A DNA stretch of 28,076 nucleotides from Folioceros fuciformis (GCA_049999805.1 JBNGIO010003316.1:1-28076); one strand, 5' to 3'; positions 1 to 11,737 are shown, numbered from the stretch's first letter. Notes: generated by a model from the sequence alone, not told the origin. Made by a program: numbers and translations.

Positions 1-1101
1 GGTAAGGGGGGGTGGTGCAATGGGAGCAACTGGCGGGCTGGAAGGGGACACAGATGGAGAAGCGACTGGTGGGGAAAGGGGAGCTGGAGCAGGAGCAAGG
101 AGGGAAGAGACGATCTCCTTGGGTACCAGGACTTGGTCGACAGAGAAGATGGAGACGGGGTAGTTCTCGTACACAGCCCGCTCTGCCAGGCGGGCGGAGA
201 CTGCGCCAGTTCCGAGGAATACCAGCCCGTTGGTGGAGGAGATGGAGATTTCGTAATCCGACTGCGAGGAGGTGGTAGCAAAAGTGGTCAGATAGGTGTT
301 GCTGCTCACCAGATCGAAGTAGGATCTTGGATAGTACTCCGGCAGAACATGGTACTTGAGAAGAGCAGTTTTCTGGTCGGAGGACAGCTTCCCAAACTTG
401 TCTGCAGAGAAAGTGGTGGCAAAAACTGTGTCGTTGGGAGCCAGCAGCGAGAGTCCTGATGGTGCCTTGTTCTGAATCACGGACTCCAGTTGAGTGGATT
501 GGAGCAAGTTGATGAGCGTGTTGTATGATCCCGTCTTGACGAGCACGTCGGTGACGTTGACAGAAATCTCTGACTGAGCCAGTCCGTAAGGGATGAGCAC
601 AGTGGAGATGTCGAAGACGCTCAGATTGTAGGGCATGGCGGCCAGTTGCTTGAGTATCTGTGCCGATTTGGCTCCCTCGTTTCTGTGACTGATGCCAATG
701 GTGCCGTCGTCCTCCAGAGCCACGTCCACGATGCCGGCATCTCCCTGAGCCCTGCCCGTTGTCTGATACAGCGTGGTGACTGTAGAATTCTTGGCGGAAT
801 GGAGTTCGGGGCTGTCGAAGTACTGTAACAGAACATGAAAGCGGAGGATGTCCGCAACCACGCCCGCATCATGTTGCTGCACCACTGGGAGGAGAATCTT
901 GTTGGAGGGAGCCAGCACGGTGATGGAGGACCGCGAGTTGATCTCGTACGCAACCCCCGTCTTCAACAGAAAGTAGTTGAAGACGGAGTAGTTCCCATAG
1001 CTCGACAGCACGGAAGTGATGTTGTGGGACGACTGCGCCCATGCCGTAGCAGCCGCTGACAAGAAGAGTGCAGCTGCAAACAACAGCGACTTTATCCTCA
1101 T
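1..1101 (-). CDS. Fasciclin-like arabinogalactan protein, two FAS1 domains (3' end outside window)
   Basis: The minus strand reads open from the ATG at 1101-1099 to base 1 (367 codons, no stop), so the 3' end lies outside the window. The protein starts with a signal peptide (MRIKSLLFAAALFLSAAATA, cleavage probably near AWAQ). Two FAS1 adhesion domains follow. The first has the H1-like stretch SSITVLAPSNK and the YH-type segment ILRFHVLLQYF; the second has LSLLAPNDTVF and LLKYHVLPEYY. After the second domain comes an arabinogalactan-type region rich in Ala-Pro and Ser-Pro (APAPAPLSPP and on), where prolines are normally hydroxylated and glycosylated. Several N-glycosylation sequons are visible (NITS, NYS, NST, NLS, NVT, NDT). 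The family sits at the plasma membrane and cell wall, often with a GPI anchor; any anchor signal here would be beyond the edge. No intron is needed in the visible part. Confidence 0.93.
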   Translation of the reverse strand, partial: MRIKSLLFAAALFLSAAATAWAQSSHNITSVLSSYGNYSVFNYFLLKTGVAYEINSRSSITVLAPSNKILLPVVQQHDAGVVADILRFHVLLQYFDSPELHSAKNSTVTTLYQTTGRAQGDAGIVDVALEDDGTIGISHRNEGAKSAQILKQLAAMPYNLSVFDISTVLIPYGLAQSEISVNVTDVLVKTGSYNTLINLLQSTQLESVIQNKAPSGLSLLAPNDTVFATTFSADKFGKLSSDQKTALLKYHVLPEYYPRSYFDLVSSNTYLTTFATTSSQSDYEISISSTNGLVFLGTGAVSARLAERAVYENYPVSIFSVDQVLVPKEIVSSLLAPAPAPLSPPVASPSVSPSSPPVAPIAPPPLT

Positions 1102-3279
1102 GTTGGCTTGAGACTGAGATGACCCGCTGCCACACCTGTGTCAAATTGCCGCCGCGCAAATCACCATTAGTTCAATTCAAAGACACATTACACAAAAAGA
1201 ACAAGCTGCTATACTTCAACAGATCAAGCTTGGGGGCTCTTCAACAGGCATAGAAGGTAAGTAGCAAGGAAAGAACTCAACAGCCGGAGCTGAAGCTTGA
1301 ACGACGAACAGTTTGGTCAGATGAAACAATTGAGTGCAACGAGACAAAAGAAAGGCTGAGAGTGGTTACAGGTAGCAGCATCAAGATTATGACACCGACG
1401 TTCCACAATCAGCGTTCCTCATGAAGTGCGAGCTCTGGGCTAACACGTACAATCAAAGCCTCGAAGGAACCGCCTAAATGTTAGGCTAGAATAAAGAAAA
1501 AGTACGCCTGGAAAGAAACGGCACAAGCTCCAAGAAGAGAGCTGTGAAGTGCCAGACTCTTGTGCAAATTACGTCCATGCCAGTCAAGAACGACAGAGGC
1601 GCGTTGCTTCGCAAAGAAGTGCAAAATCTTGAATTCCATTGAGGCAGTGCGCATACAACGCTGCCACAATTGAGCTTGCTGCTTAGGAAACGAGAAGCAG
1701 GAGAAGAAAAATACAAGTCCAGCTTGGGGACAAAGAAATACGCACTTCTTGCCTGGCCCAGCAGAAGGCAAGCTTGAAGCAACCAGCAATGACTCCTTGC
1801 GAAAGCAAAGCATCAAATGTAGCACCAAGATCAATCGGCTTGAGATCAACGTGAATTACCCGAGCAGACAACGTGTGAATGGCTGAATCGCAAGGCACAA
1901 GCGCAACGAGGTCTCAAGCTTCGCTCAGCCGAGGAGATGAGTATCAGCAGAGCAGACCCCGAGAGAGAAGAAATGAATCATGCTTACGAGCGGCGGGGGA
2001 GGTAAGGCGGGAAAAGACAACGGTCATGTCGTGGGCGACCGGTCGCCGAGATAGGCGGCCCCATGTCGCGGTTTCTTGAGATTTGCGACGTACGACCAAT
2101 GAAGGTGCCGATTACAATCTCTCATGGACCGTACACAGCCTGTTATGAGTAACTTCAAACTTCGTATCTAATTGAATTGGAGAAATGCTTTGTTACTGGT
2201 ACGTAGCTACTCTAAACAGGCCCCGCGAACACCTATTCACACTGTACCCAAAAAAGCCGATTCCCTTGCAGCCTGAGGGAGGCACTTCGGTACCAGACCC
2301 TAAAAATTGCTACTCGCAAAGCGCAGTACAGTGCACGCTCCGGGAGAGGGGTTCAGTGATGGTTGGGACCTTCAACCAGGGAATGTAACTCGGGTTGGAA
2401 AGTATGCACGAACTTCCTTCACAAACGCCAGTTGCGCCAAGGAACGCACCGGCTGGCGAGCCCCACATCCTGGAGCGGAGCCGCAGATGTTAGTCCGCGA
2501 TGTGAGGTCTCCGTTCAAGTTCAAGCTCATTAACAACAGTAGGGGCTCTGCACAGATATTGAAGCTAGCAAATGATAGCAGGAGGGACCGCACCGTGGCG
2601 GTGGAACAAAAGCGGGAGCTACAAATACGATGGGAGGAACTAGCCTCCCCGCTGCAAGCCCAGAAGAGAACCTTGCCAACTTAAAGGTTGCTTGCATCTA
2701 TGGCGTAAAAACACCCGTGTGGTAGCTTAGATTATTTCCAACTTGGCTGCAAACGAGCCACTTCCTTCACTGCTCCGGCCTGTACACAACCCAGCAAGGG
2801 GGGCAGTTTGGGTGTCAACATGCATGCTCTAACTCATTCGATGCTTTAACACAGAAATGCAGCTGCCTGCTAGAATCTGCACTGGTTTTCAGGAGATGGG
2901 TTTCTCAGAGCACACTGCTGAGCCACATAGTCAGCAGCATGACAAACAAGGGTTGTCACTACAGTACATAGGACAAGCAAAATGTAATGCAACTCTCTAC
3001 TAGCATGGCCGAAAGTCTAGAGTGGATGGATGCAGATTCAAACCTGCAACACAAGCAGAGATCATGAACGGCTCTCATCTGAACTGTTCGATGCCCTGAC
3101 ATTTAGGTTAGAGATGAAATAGAACCATCAAAAAGCTGGTTCCACCAGGGAGCTTGCTTGATGGAAACACTGGCTAGTGAGGTGATGCCATTAGACAAAG
3201 TTTCGGCACAAACCATCTTCAAACTGCTCGGACCGATGTCCACTATGATGTAGCGACACCTCTCGCTGGCTGTCCAGGG
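1102..3279. other. Intergenic: upstream of the FLA gene, downstream of the TOPORS-like gene
   Basis: About 2.2 kb with no supportable gene. Both flanking genes are on the minus strand, so this holds the FLA 5' UTR and promoter and the 3' UTR of the TOPORS-like gene. Short open frames at 1481-1849 (minus) and 2307-2684 (plus) show no family signature, signal peptide or splice logic. A perfect 14-bp GC-rich palindrome, GGCGACC/GGTCGCC, lies at 2034-2047. I could not pick out a confident TATA box for FLA. Confidence 0.6.
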
Positions 3280-6200
3280 TCACAGCAGCTCCCCATATCG
3301 CTTTAACTTCCTCTCTGCTGCCCGTGCAGCAGCTCGCTCAGGAATGTACACCTTGTAGCTTACCTGCACGAGCAAATGGTCAGGGGAGTCTCATACCGCT
3401 ACGGTATTGGCACCACAGACAAATTAAACTTTCGTTCAAGAAATAGTTTGTCACCAACCTCAACACTTTCTCCACCACGCAGAACGGAAAAGGTTTTTTG
3501 CTTGAACTTGGCTGCATCATTCACTGCCCGGCCTATTTTACCGGGATCGGCCACCTGTGTCAAAGAGCCTTCAGCGGATACAGTCGCCTTTAGATTGTGA
3601 GACGCATGAGAACCGTCTTGTTGATCTCTGCGCTGAGACAGATGGACACCATTCATCATGGCAGTGTTGATCCCAGAATTCCTTTGAGAGCGATCACCAC
3701 CTCTGAAGGTGTCCAAAGGATGCCCACCAGAAGCCGATGCAACTTTGGAGAGCTGGCTCTGTAGTTCAACATCCTGAGTAAGAATCGACGAGTCTGACGT
3801 CTGTACGGTAAGTGGATCTGCGATACGGGTGCAGTCCCTGTTGCTCACTGAGAGTAATCCAGCTCCATTACATTCAGATGTTTGATTGCTAGCGGCCAAC
3901 AACGAACCAGGAAGGGCTTGGACAACAGTAGAACTACTGCCAGGCAGTGCACCAACAGACACAGATTCAGTGTTTCCCACCTCAGGCTGGCCATGACTTA
4001 AGTTGTCAAGTTCTGCATTGTTCGGACTTCCAATACTTCCTTCCACATGTCTCTTAATGGCTGGACTTTCTACGTGCCCATGACCCACGTAAGGGGCCAC
4101 AGATTCGAAGTGCTTCGACACCGAAGTGCTCTTGGATGGCATCGACTCCTGTGCAAATGACATTTCTGTCGTTGGAGTGGTAAGCCTGGCCTTAGTATCC
4201 TCAACGCTGCCGCTCAAGGTAGGATGGCTGGCAAGGGGAAGATCAAAATCTCTTCTCAATTTTCTTCTTTTCTCAGATCTTGGCTGCCCCTGCGGGCTGC
4301 CTGACTCTATAGCTGACGATGATCCACCAGACGGCAGTACATTCTTGGGGATTTCAGCACCATCAGGAGTTGAGTCTGAGAGTCTGCACCCACCTTCATC
4401 CTGGTCGTTCGTGTTGTCACAGGTAAGAGCACGTGACCCAATCATACTACTAAGAGCTGTACCATCTCCACCTACCCTGCTAGGAAGCATAATGGGGACA
4501 GCATCAAATCCTTCACCGTTGAGTTTACCAGCTGATCGTGAATGTGTGGATGCTGCTGAGATGGCAGATCCCACAGATGGTTTCTCTTTACAGCCTCGAA
4601 GGCTAACCCCTGTAGACTTGTCATAAGACTCAAGAGCACTGCGACCCTCATTGTGCTGGGTGGCCACAGGAACTGGCATGCACTGCGGATCTATTGAGGC
4701 CTCTGACATTATCTGAAAACCACTCTTGAAAAGATTCTCATATTCGGGCCCACTACCCGCAGACACTATCCGAACATTAGTTGGGACACAGACAGAGGTT
4801 TGCACTCCCTTAGAGTTAGATGCTTCTGGACGATGTCTGTCAAAACCACAAGAATCATGAACAACATCTTTGCTGCGCGGAACTTCAATAACTTCTCCAG
4901 ATTGCACTCCCCTGCCTCTAGCTTTCCTACCACTCTCTAGATGTCTCATCAAATTTGCTAAAGCTTGCTTTCGCAACCTGCTCTCTTCACTCTCAGCCTC
5001 CTCTTGCTGTCCTGCATCTACAACTTTGAATGGCTCAGGGGCCGAAGTTAATAGTGGGCATTGCTCCTCCGTCGTCACTGACTCCTTTTCCATGCAGGAA
5101 GCACCTCGGCTATTCGCTTGTACAGCATGCATGAATTTATCATCACTAACGATCAAACTATTAACATCACAAGACTGTTTCTTGGCCTTGTCTGTGCAGC
5201 GAGAACCTTTCCCTTTCCTCTGCGACGTCCCTTCCTGATTTTTCCTCTTCCTCTCTGATCTGTTTCCGCTCCTGCTACTACTTCTACAACTACCACTGCT
5301 TGGACTTGCACTCCTACTCCGATGTTCACTTCTACCCCTTCTCTTAGTCGGCGCATCAACCTCTGAGGCGAGATAATTGCTTCTTTCCTGACGGCTCTTC
5401 TTCGACAACTTTGTCAGCTCCTCCTCTTGTGGCATATCCTGCTCGGCTGGAGACAACCTCTTCCTCTTCTTTTCCAAAATCATGTACTTTGGTGGACTAC
5501 TATTCCACCTATCTACACTTCGATGCCTCCTACTATATTTCTTCTTTTTCCTGGATTTAGGCACAGGGCTTTGGCTGCCATACACCCTTGCCTCACGCTT
5601 TACATGACTTGTTCTTGCTTCCCTTCTTTTAGATCTTGATCTGTGCCCGTCACCACTAGGATCACCTTCCTCGTCAGAAGAATCAGTAAACAGAGCAGTG
5701 CTGCCAGTGGCACCCATGTTGTGTTCACCATAACTGTCTCTGTCTCGGCGGGGGCCATCTGTCTTCACGTTGTGCCTCGCTATCAACTCCTTTGCCTTGG
5801 TCTCTTTGTCATCAGAGAGTCTGTCTCGCCTTGGGAGTTCATGGTCAGACCATTGATCCACGTGCTGTGCATTCTTGGCATTCACTGCAATTTCAAGTTG
5901 CTGCTCATTCCCAGACGCTTGGCGCTGCTTAACCACGTCATCAAAAGTAGGAATGTCTAGTCCAGCAGAAAGAAAACTCTCAATTTCCTCCACAAACTTC
6001 ACGGAATTCTCAAACAAGAAAGGCTGAACTGCAGTTGACAACGCAATGCGCCAATCAGCCTCCATAGCTTTCGCCTCCTTTAACTTCCTCCCACTCTTTG
6101 TCCTGAACCAGACAACATTCAACAGAAGTTATGAGGAAACATATCGCTCAAATCAAAGCAAGTTGCTACATCTTTCTTTCCAGCAACAGTTTCCAGAGCA

Positions 6201-7230
6201 TACCTACTTCCGTATGACTCAAGTAAACCCAAGACATGGTGAGTCAATATGTTTACGTCTTCTTCCTGAAGCCCACATCAGAAAACTTAAAATCCGGACT
6301 AAGCCCATCCTTCCAGTCCGTAACACATAACTCTTGAGCTTCCGGTAAGGCTACCTCCATGAGGGCTTGAAGCTCACGTTGAACCCAGCACCGCAGCCAC
6401 CTGTTGCGATTAACAAGTTCAATAACATCCACGGCAGACGCACGTTTAGCCTCACTGGGGATCAGCACGGGTGCTGAACTTTGCTGAATGTGGCCTGCAG
6501 GTTCATGCAAACTACACATTGTAGAACTCCAAACATGACGAGCGGAGGACTTTCCAACCAACAAACAGGTATCATCCAAGCGAGGGTGGCAAGGACTGCG
6601 CGTAAAATCACCCTGAGGTGACGAGTAAACGGCTTGACGGCGCAGGTGTGCCTCGGACATAGAGAACCTGCCAACACGAGCCCTCTGGTAAACCAATGCA
6701 GCATGCAACAAACAGCAGCACAAAGAGCCCCCACCAAAACAACAACCCTCAAGGAACCTTTCACCCTAGCTACCTGGCTGAAGATGGAACGACGTAGTGC
6801 CGTTGGAATCTTTTCCCATGTAAATTATGAATGATTGACGAGTAACGGTTCTGTCAATCAGGAAACTTACAGGTAAGCAATCCCGGATGCTACTTTGCTT
6901 CATACAGAAAAACAGAAAGGAAGAACGATAACACAAGCCCAAGCCCCAAGGCCACACCGTGCACAGTGGGCACTCCAGCCATCTAACAGGGCCATCCCCA
7001 AAGCGAGCCGCCCCCGCCGTCTCCGCCCATTGCAGAATACAGTGGTAGCAAAACTTATCTGACACCAAGAGCCACGGTTACCATCGTTCTGCTCCCTCAA
7101 CAGCACACCACACAACAGCCAAACAAGGCGGGAGAAGAAGACACATACGAAAACAATGATCCAAGAACGCTTCGTTTTCGGGGGCAACGGTATCCAAGCA
7201 AATCGAACATCTCTGACTCACGTCGTCCAT
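3280..7230 (-). CDS. TOPORS-like RING-finger E3 ubiquitin/SUMO ligase, 7 exons
   Basis: Exons on the minus strand: 7230-7149, 7058-6958, 6850-6774, 6667-6355, 6265-6204, 6102-3459, 3363-3280; about 1120 residues. All introns are GT-AG and 89-107 nt, and every phase joins. Exons 1-2 together make a C3HC4 RING (C8, C11, C26, H28, C31, C34, C57, C60) that no single unspliced frame shows. Next come FQRHYV, SEAHLRRQAVY and WLRCWVQRELQALMEEEDVN, which match the conserved region after the RING in plant and animal TOPORS. Exon 6 carries PFLFENSVKFVEEIESFL, then an acidic patch (about 352-361), an Arg/Ser- and Lys-rich region (about 365-523) and a possible SUMO-interaction motif, SLIVSDD (about 528). 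The last exon encodes VSYKVYIPERAAARAAERKL. The exon 6 donor is the weakest call: I chose GAG|GTTGGT (95-nt intron) over sites that would leave introns of 50-53 nt. TOPORS proteins are nuclear ligases; the substrate here is unknown. Confidence 0.88.
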
Positions 7231-9694
7231 ATCTCTCCCCTCCCTCAACGGGACAACGAATACCCGAAAGTCAAGACCAAAAATTACGATCCTGCCGCTA
7301 TTCCAGCTCCCCTTCCATCAGCATTCACTCCGTATTCCCGGTCCGGCAAACGCGACTCATGCAGTACATCCGAACCGCGGGCATCGCATCATGAGCTAGG
7401 GTTTCCAAAAATCACCACCAACAGCCTGTGGCAGGAGCTTCACAGCGTGCCTAAGATAAACCAGCACAAGGTGCAGCGGGAGCGTCAGATTGGTATGACC
7501 CGGAGACCGCTAGCCCAGACATCGCTGCTGAACTGCGGTACATATCGTGCTCAAATCAACGCACTCACTCCTTCCTCCGCTGGACCTCGAAACCTCTCAA
7601 ATCACACATAGCACAAACGACGGACCAATCAACCAGTCTTCAACGTTTCGGAGCAGCCGGTCACAATAGAGAAAAAACCACTACAGATTTATAGGTTATG
7701 TAAGTGGTGCCAAGTTAAACGGATTTAAGCATGTATGTCTAGACGACGTGAACGAACTACATACACTAAACTATTCATATATAATATCTTTCTAAATTTA
7801 TTTTGTAAAACTATAAAGTACTATATATTTAAATATTGTAAGTTTTTACAACAAGTATCATAGATGAATGCCACTAAATTTAATCCTTAACTTTATGTAT
7901 ATTTATCACCAATTTAACTACTCTAACATATTATAGTATTAAATCTCATATGGCAAAACATGAATCCGTGACATGGTGGAGGACAAGCCCAAGTTGCATG
8001 GCAGAGCCATGGAAGTTGAAAGGCCGATTCATTAAGCAAGAACTTGAGAACAAACATTAAAGTGCCTCCATATGCCACTACAACCCTAAGTTGGAGCTTC
8101 AAGCCATCCCAAGCATCTTTGACACATTCCACTATCAGCCACTTCCTACACAACAATGCTATGGGTCAAGACCTGCATCAATGTCATTGCTATCTAGCAG
8201 CACTGGCAAACCTAAGGTCTTATGGGGGACAGATCCTTCTAACATGTTTAGTCTCTCCATGTTCAAGGTTCTGGATTAGGGTTTGGTTTCTTGTAGTCAA
8301 GGTTCAACTTCTCAGTTTGACATGAGATTAAGGCAAGGCTTCAACAGAACACAGAACGAGGACAAATTGTCAAACTTCCTAAGACTTGAGAAGAAAATTG
8401 GAGAAGGCACAATTGAAGAACTGAAGAACAATCTAACAATAAGAAGAAGTGAAGAACATTGCAACTATGAGAAGCAATGAAGAACGATCAAACTATAAAA
8501 AGAATGATCCACCTGTAAGAAGTGAAGAACAAAGAAGAATGATCCACCTGTTAGAAGTGAAGAACAAAGAAGAATGATCCACCTCTAAGAAGTGAAGAAC
8601 AATGAAGCTGCAAGCAATGCAGCTTTTCTTGCATGTAGGCCCATAGCAGCCTACGCAGCCTCCCATGGGCTTGCATTCAAAGCCTTCCTTAGGCTCAACA
8701 CAAATGTGAAACTTGAGTACTTGTTGAGGTACAACTTCCATCTCCATAGGATGAGCAAGGAGACACTGTAAGCAAATGGAACATTATAGCAGAATCACAA
8801 ATTTTCTCTATCTCACCAATGACCACCTTCCTTAGTGTCACCCACCTCCACTAACACTCCTCTTCAAGATCTGTAAGCGGTTTGGTTTGATGAACAAAAA
8901 TGAACACATAGTACTTTTTTATTACACCTTAAGCTCTAGTTTCCATTACTATAGCAAACACAGTTTAAATATAATACTAGTTTTTCATCTCTTTTCTCAA
9001 TTAAGTCTTAAAATTCTCCATCCTAAACTTGTAGATAAAATAAATGCTTTGTCAAAATCGTGAATAAGATTGACCATTTATCTTGATCATGTTTTATTAC
9101 AACATAAGGACATAGGATCTTTATTGAGTTCTTCAAAAAAGAATAAAATACGTTATATTCTATATGATATATTCAAAATATTCTTATTATATTGAAAAAC
9201 ACATTATGTTCCTCTTTATATCCATCATTTTCGTACATAAGGCTAGACACACAAATTTGAGCTTGAATTTAAGTAGTTACATGAATACATTTCTTTATGC
9301 TTATGATACACAACGGTACATCAAATAATCCATGTTTGATAAGTATGTTATTCTTTGAGGCATGTCGGGTTCAAGGCATGAAATCAAGCCGTCAAGTTGT
9401 ACAACATGATTAAGATTCGCAAAATTATGCAACCTGTAAAAAGAATTGATGGAAGGAAAAATGGGAAATAAATTAGAATCAATCAATCAATCCAACATTA
9501 ACGAATCTTGTGATCTTAAAATCACAAACAACCTTTTCATAGTCTATAGCCTTAGAGCCTGTAAGATGAAAATCGTGTTAAACTATTGTTGCGTTTCCAA
9601 AGTTTATAGCGTTCTACTGCATTTTACTTTCCGTTGATTCGTCGTTCATCAAGACCTTATTAGAACATTGTGTGCCAATGTTTCTTAAGACGTG
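7231..9694. other. Intergenic: TOPORS-like promoter and AT-rich spacer
   Basis: From 7231 to about 7680 the base composition stays like the coding side and probably holds the 5' UTR and promoter of the minus-strand TOPORS-like gene. From about 7700 the sequence becomes AT-rich and remains so to the first Gnk2-like gene. A purine-rich stretch at 8380-8610 includes the 35-bp tandem repeat listed separately. The open frames here (7923-8156 minus, 8044-8325 plus, 9446-9637 plus) have no recognisable content. Confidence 0.6.
8500..8604. repeat. 35-bp tandem repeat, three units
   Basis: Three near-identical 35-bp units start at 8500, 8535 and 8570, each beginning AAGAATGATCCACCT and containing AGAAGTGAAGAACAA. 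They differ by one to a few bases each. The flanking sequence from about 8440 has looser GAAGAA/GTGAAGAAC similarity, so the array may be the well-kept core of an older purine-rich repeat. No coding role is evident. Confidence 0.9.
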
Positions 9695-10198
9695 ATGGTA
9701 CACCCAAAACAGATGTATATATCCAAACATGCGCGCTTATTGTTTATAATCTTCCTTTACCCATTTGTAATCGTGGCACAATTATTTCCGAATGTTCAAA
9801 CACGCCGTTACGAGTGTGGAGTTCGCTACACGAATAGTGCATCACAAGACTTTGTGATCAAGGCAACACAAATTGCTGTAGATCAAGGGTATAAAAATTT
9901 TAGCAAAAAGGAGTTTCCATATTACGCAAACTTCTTCTCCGGTCCCCCTCTTAATCTTCAATGTTGGGTTGCGTTATCTTGTGATCTTGAGTCTCAATCT
10001 ATGAAGTTGGAAGAAGAGTGTTTCGTTTGCCTTCAAATTCTTCGTGACGATCTCATCCTAAGACTGTGTCCAGAGGCCACTAAAGGTTACGTACTCGCCC
10101 AAGATTGTTCTTTCGAATACGTCATTGACCAAAGTTCAGATTCCACTTGTCCCGCAATGGGCTTCGGAAACCTAAATCCACAACAATATGGTGGGTAG
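9695..10198 (+). CDS. Secreted Gnk2/DUF26-like cysteine-rich protein, copy 1
   Basis: A single-exon frame of 167 residues with a hydrophobic signal peptide (ARLLFIIFLYPFVIVA) near the N-terminus. A second ATG at 9713 (MYISKHARLL) is an equally good start. The mature part resembles ginkbilobin-2 and the DUF26 (stress-antifungal) domain: a cysteine in YECG, then WVALSC, EEECFVCLQILRDDL, a further Cys in RLCPEA, and GYVLAQDCSFEYV, ending in TCP. It has one domain and no membrane segment or kinase, like the secreted single-domain class. The core reads C-x12-C-x2-C, where Gnk2 and DUF26 have C-x8-C-x2-C. Copies 2 and 3 share this spacing. Gnk2 is an antifungal, mannose-binding protein, but by hand alignment the binding Arg and Glu do not look kept, so lectin activity is doubtful. 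Likely an apoplastic defence or signalling protein. Confidence 0.82.
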   Translation: MVHPKQMYISKHARLLFIIFLYPFVIVAQLFPNVQTRRYECGVRYTNSASQDFVIKATQIAVDQGYKNFSKKEFPYYANFFSGPPLNLQCWVALSCDLESQSMKLEEECFVCLQILRDDLILRLCPEATKGYVLAQDCSFEYVIDQSSDSTCPAMGFGNLNPQQYGG

Positions 10199-11221
10199 TT
10201 CATCAAAGGATTGGACACAAGTTGCTTGCTATTGTGAGGTAGTTTGTGTTTGCAATACTTTTGATAACATGATTTGCTTGAACGATAATGTTGCAGACAT
10301 AGTAATAGTGGACAAAATTATTTCAAGTAAGATTTCTGTGAGAGATGATAAGCCAACATGAATATATACACACTCACACCAAAAGTTTTGCTTACATTGT
10401 TACCATATGATTGAGTAGACAACGACATAGTTGTAATGTTAAGATAACAGAAAAACCTACTTAGTGAGGTAGTCTAAATCGCTAGCCCAAATTGACACAT
10501 TTATAAGAACTATGGGATTACACATCCTAAGCCATCTCAAGGAAGCAAGTCCCTTAAAAATATAGCAGTCTAAGATGAGGAAAGGCCCACTAAGACTGAC
10601 GCCTTATCTCCCTTGCTCACAACTATGTTGTAAGTAGATAAATTATTAGGAAAATATGTATTAAAAAAATGCATACAAAATATATGGGTGACATATAACA
10701 AGTTAAATAATATTATATATATATATATAATATTTATATAACTCGTGATTCCATATTATACATATTATGAAGAGTTAATCCCTTTTATGCACACGCCTTT
10801 TAGGTTGTTCTCCTCTTTTTGGGTAGATAATTATCTCCTCTATTCTTTGAATAAAATATATTATATAAAACATGATTGAGTTATACTTTATTTTATAGAA
10901 GAGTAAAAATAAATTTTATGATATTTTGGAATGATGATCACCTATTTCTCATATTTCATCTAATTTAGATATTTATGAGAAATTGAATAAGTAATACAGT
11001 AATGCAAGGAAATTTCAGCACATGCATATATAAAATCGGATGATCAAATTTGAAAACAAATAGTGGGAGAACTACAAGAAGTTGACCTACATCTTCCTAG
11101 AAGGTATATTTTGATATTTAAAATCATCATATATTATTTACATTTAGTCTCTTCATGTTACCATATGCATTGTTCTTGGCTATTTATTTCAAGACAAAAT
11201 ATATCTCATTTTGGAAGACAG
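10199..11221. other. AT-rich intergenic between Gnk2-like copies 1 and 2
   Basis: About 1 kb of AT-rich spacer holding the 3' UTR of copy 1 and the promoter and 5' UTR of copy 2. A pure TA run lies at about 10714-10729. No coding signal seen. Confidence 0.6.
11027..11035 (+). promoter_or_regulatory. Probable TATA box of Gnk2-like copy 2
   Basis: TATATAAAA sits about 190 bp upstream of the chosen ATG at 11222. A start site about 30 bp downstream would give a 5' UTR of roughly 160 nt. A match to the consensus only; no experimental support. Confidence 0.45.
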
Positions 11222-11737
11222 ATGAACAAGACTTACACACTTTTGGAATGCTTACTTAAATCGGTATTATGTGCACAGTCGCATCTATTAGCGACGCTGA
11301 TCTGTCTCCGATTTCTTGCAACTATGGAGCAACAGTTTCCTGATGTTCGAACCTTGAAGTATGAATGTGGTCCTCAGAGTACGAATGCTGCGTCAACTAG
11401 TTTCATAGCCTACGCAACACAACAAGCTATTGACAATGGAATCAAGGGATTTGTGGAGGACAAGTTTCCATACTATACAAAACTGTACACTGGAGCTCCT
11501 ACTTATTTCCAATGTTGGGTTGCACTCACTTGTTACAAACATGCAGGATCTATGGAAGTGGAAGAGCAATGTGCTATATGTCTTCAGGTCCTTAGAGATG
11601 AGCTTCTTACAAGATTTTGCTTAGGATCTAGTAGAGGTTATGTACTTGCTCCTGATTGTTATTTTGAATTTGTTTTTGATCAAAGAGTAGACTCCAAATG
11701 TCCCGTAAGTGATAAATCTATTTCGAATCCATCATAA
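11222..11737 (+). CDS. Secreted Gnk2/DUF26-like cysteine-rich protein, copy 2
   Basis: A single-exon frame of 171 residues. I chose the ATG at 11222 because a hydrophobic leader follows it (ending LLATLICLRFLATME); the frame is open upstream but that part has no signal-peptide character. The mature protein starts near QQFPDVRTLKYECG, aligning with QLFPNVQTRRYECG of copy 1. It keeps FQCWVALTC, EEQCAICLQVLRDEL, a Cys in TRFCLG, GYVLAPDCYFEF and SKCP. Copies 1 and 2 are clearly tandem paralogs on the same strand about 1 kb apart, both with eight cysteines in the mature part and the C-x12-C-x2-C core. Expected to be exported to the apoplast. Single-domain DUF26 proteins include antifungal ones, but function here is inferred from family only. 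Confidence 0.83.
   Translation: MNKTYTLLECLLKSVLCAQSHLLATLICLRFLATMEQQFPDVRTLKYECGPQSTNAASTSFIAYATQQAIDNGIKGFVEDKFPYYTKLYTGAPTYFQCWVALTCYKHAGSMEVEEQCAICLQVLRDELLTRFCLGSSRGYVLAPDCYFEFVFDQRVDSKCPVSDKSISNPS

Noticed and set aside
621-1159. Minus-strand frames of 110 and 96 codons
   Set aside because: They are out-of-frame shadows of the FLA coding sequence, whose own frame stays open to the window edge.
1481-1849. 122-codon minus-strand frame upstream of FLA
   Set aside because: Phe/Leu/Ser-rich with no family signal; could be 5' intron or promoter DNA.
3003-3055. tRNA-like TTCAAAC loop with a short stem
   Set aside because: The T-arm-like hairpin has an 8-nt loop, and no acceptor stem, D-arm or anticodon arm can be placed around it.
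3399-3458. C-terminal end NLSVVPIP-stop for the TOPORS-like protein
   Set aside because: A clean acceptor at 3364 followed by VSYKVYIPERAAARAAERKL and a stop shows another coding exon; the VPIP tail would be intron read-through.
6103-6122. Met at 6122 as start of a 907-residue protein
   Set aside because: It falls in the intron before exon 6 (acceptor GGTTCAG|GACAAAG). Using it would drop the RING and the conserved TOPORS block that join in phase upstream.
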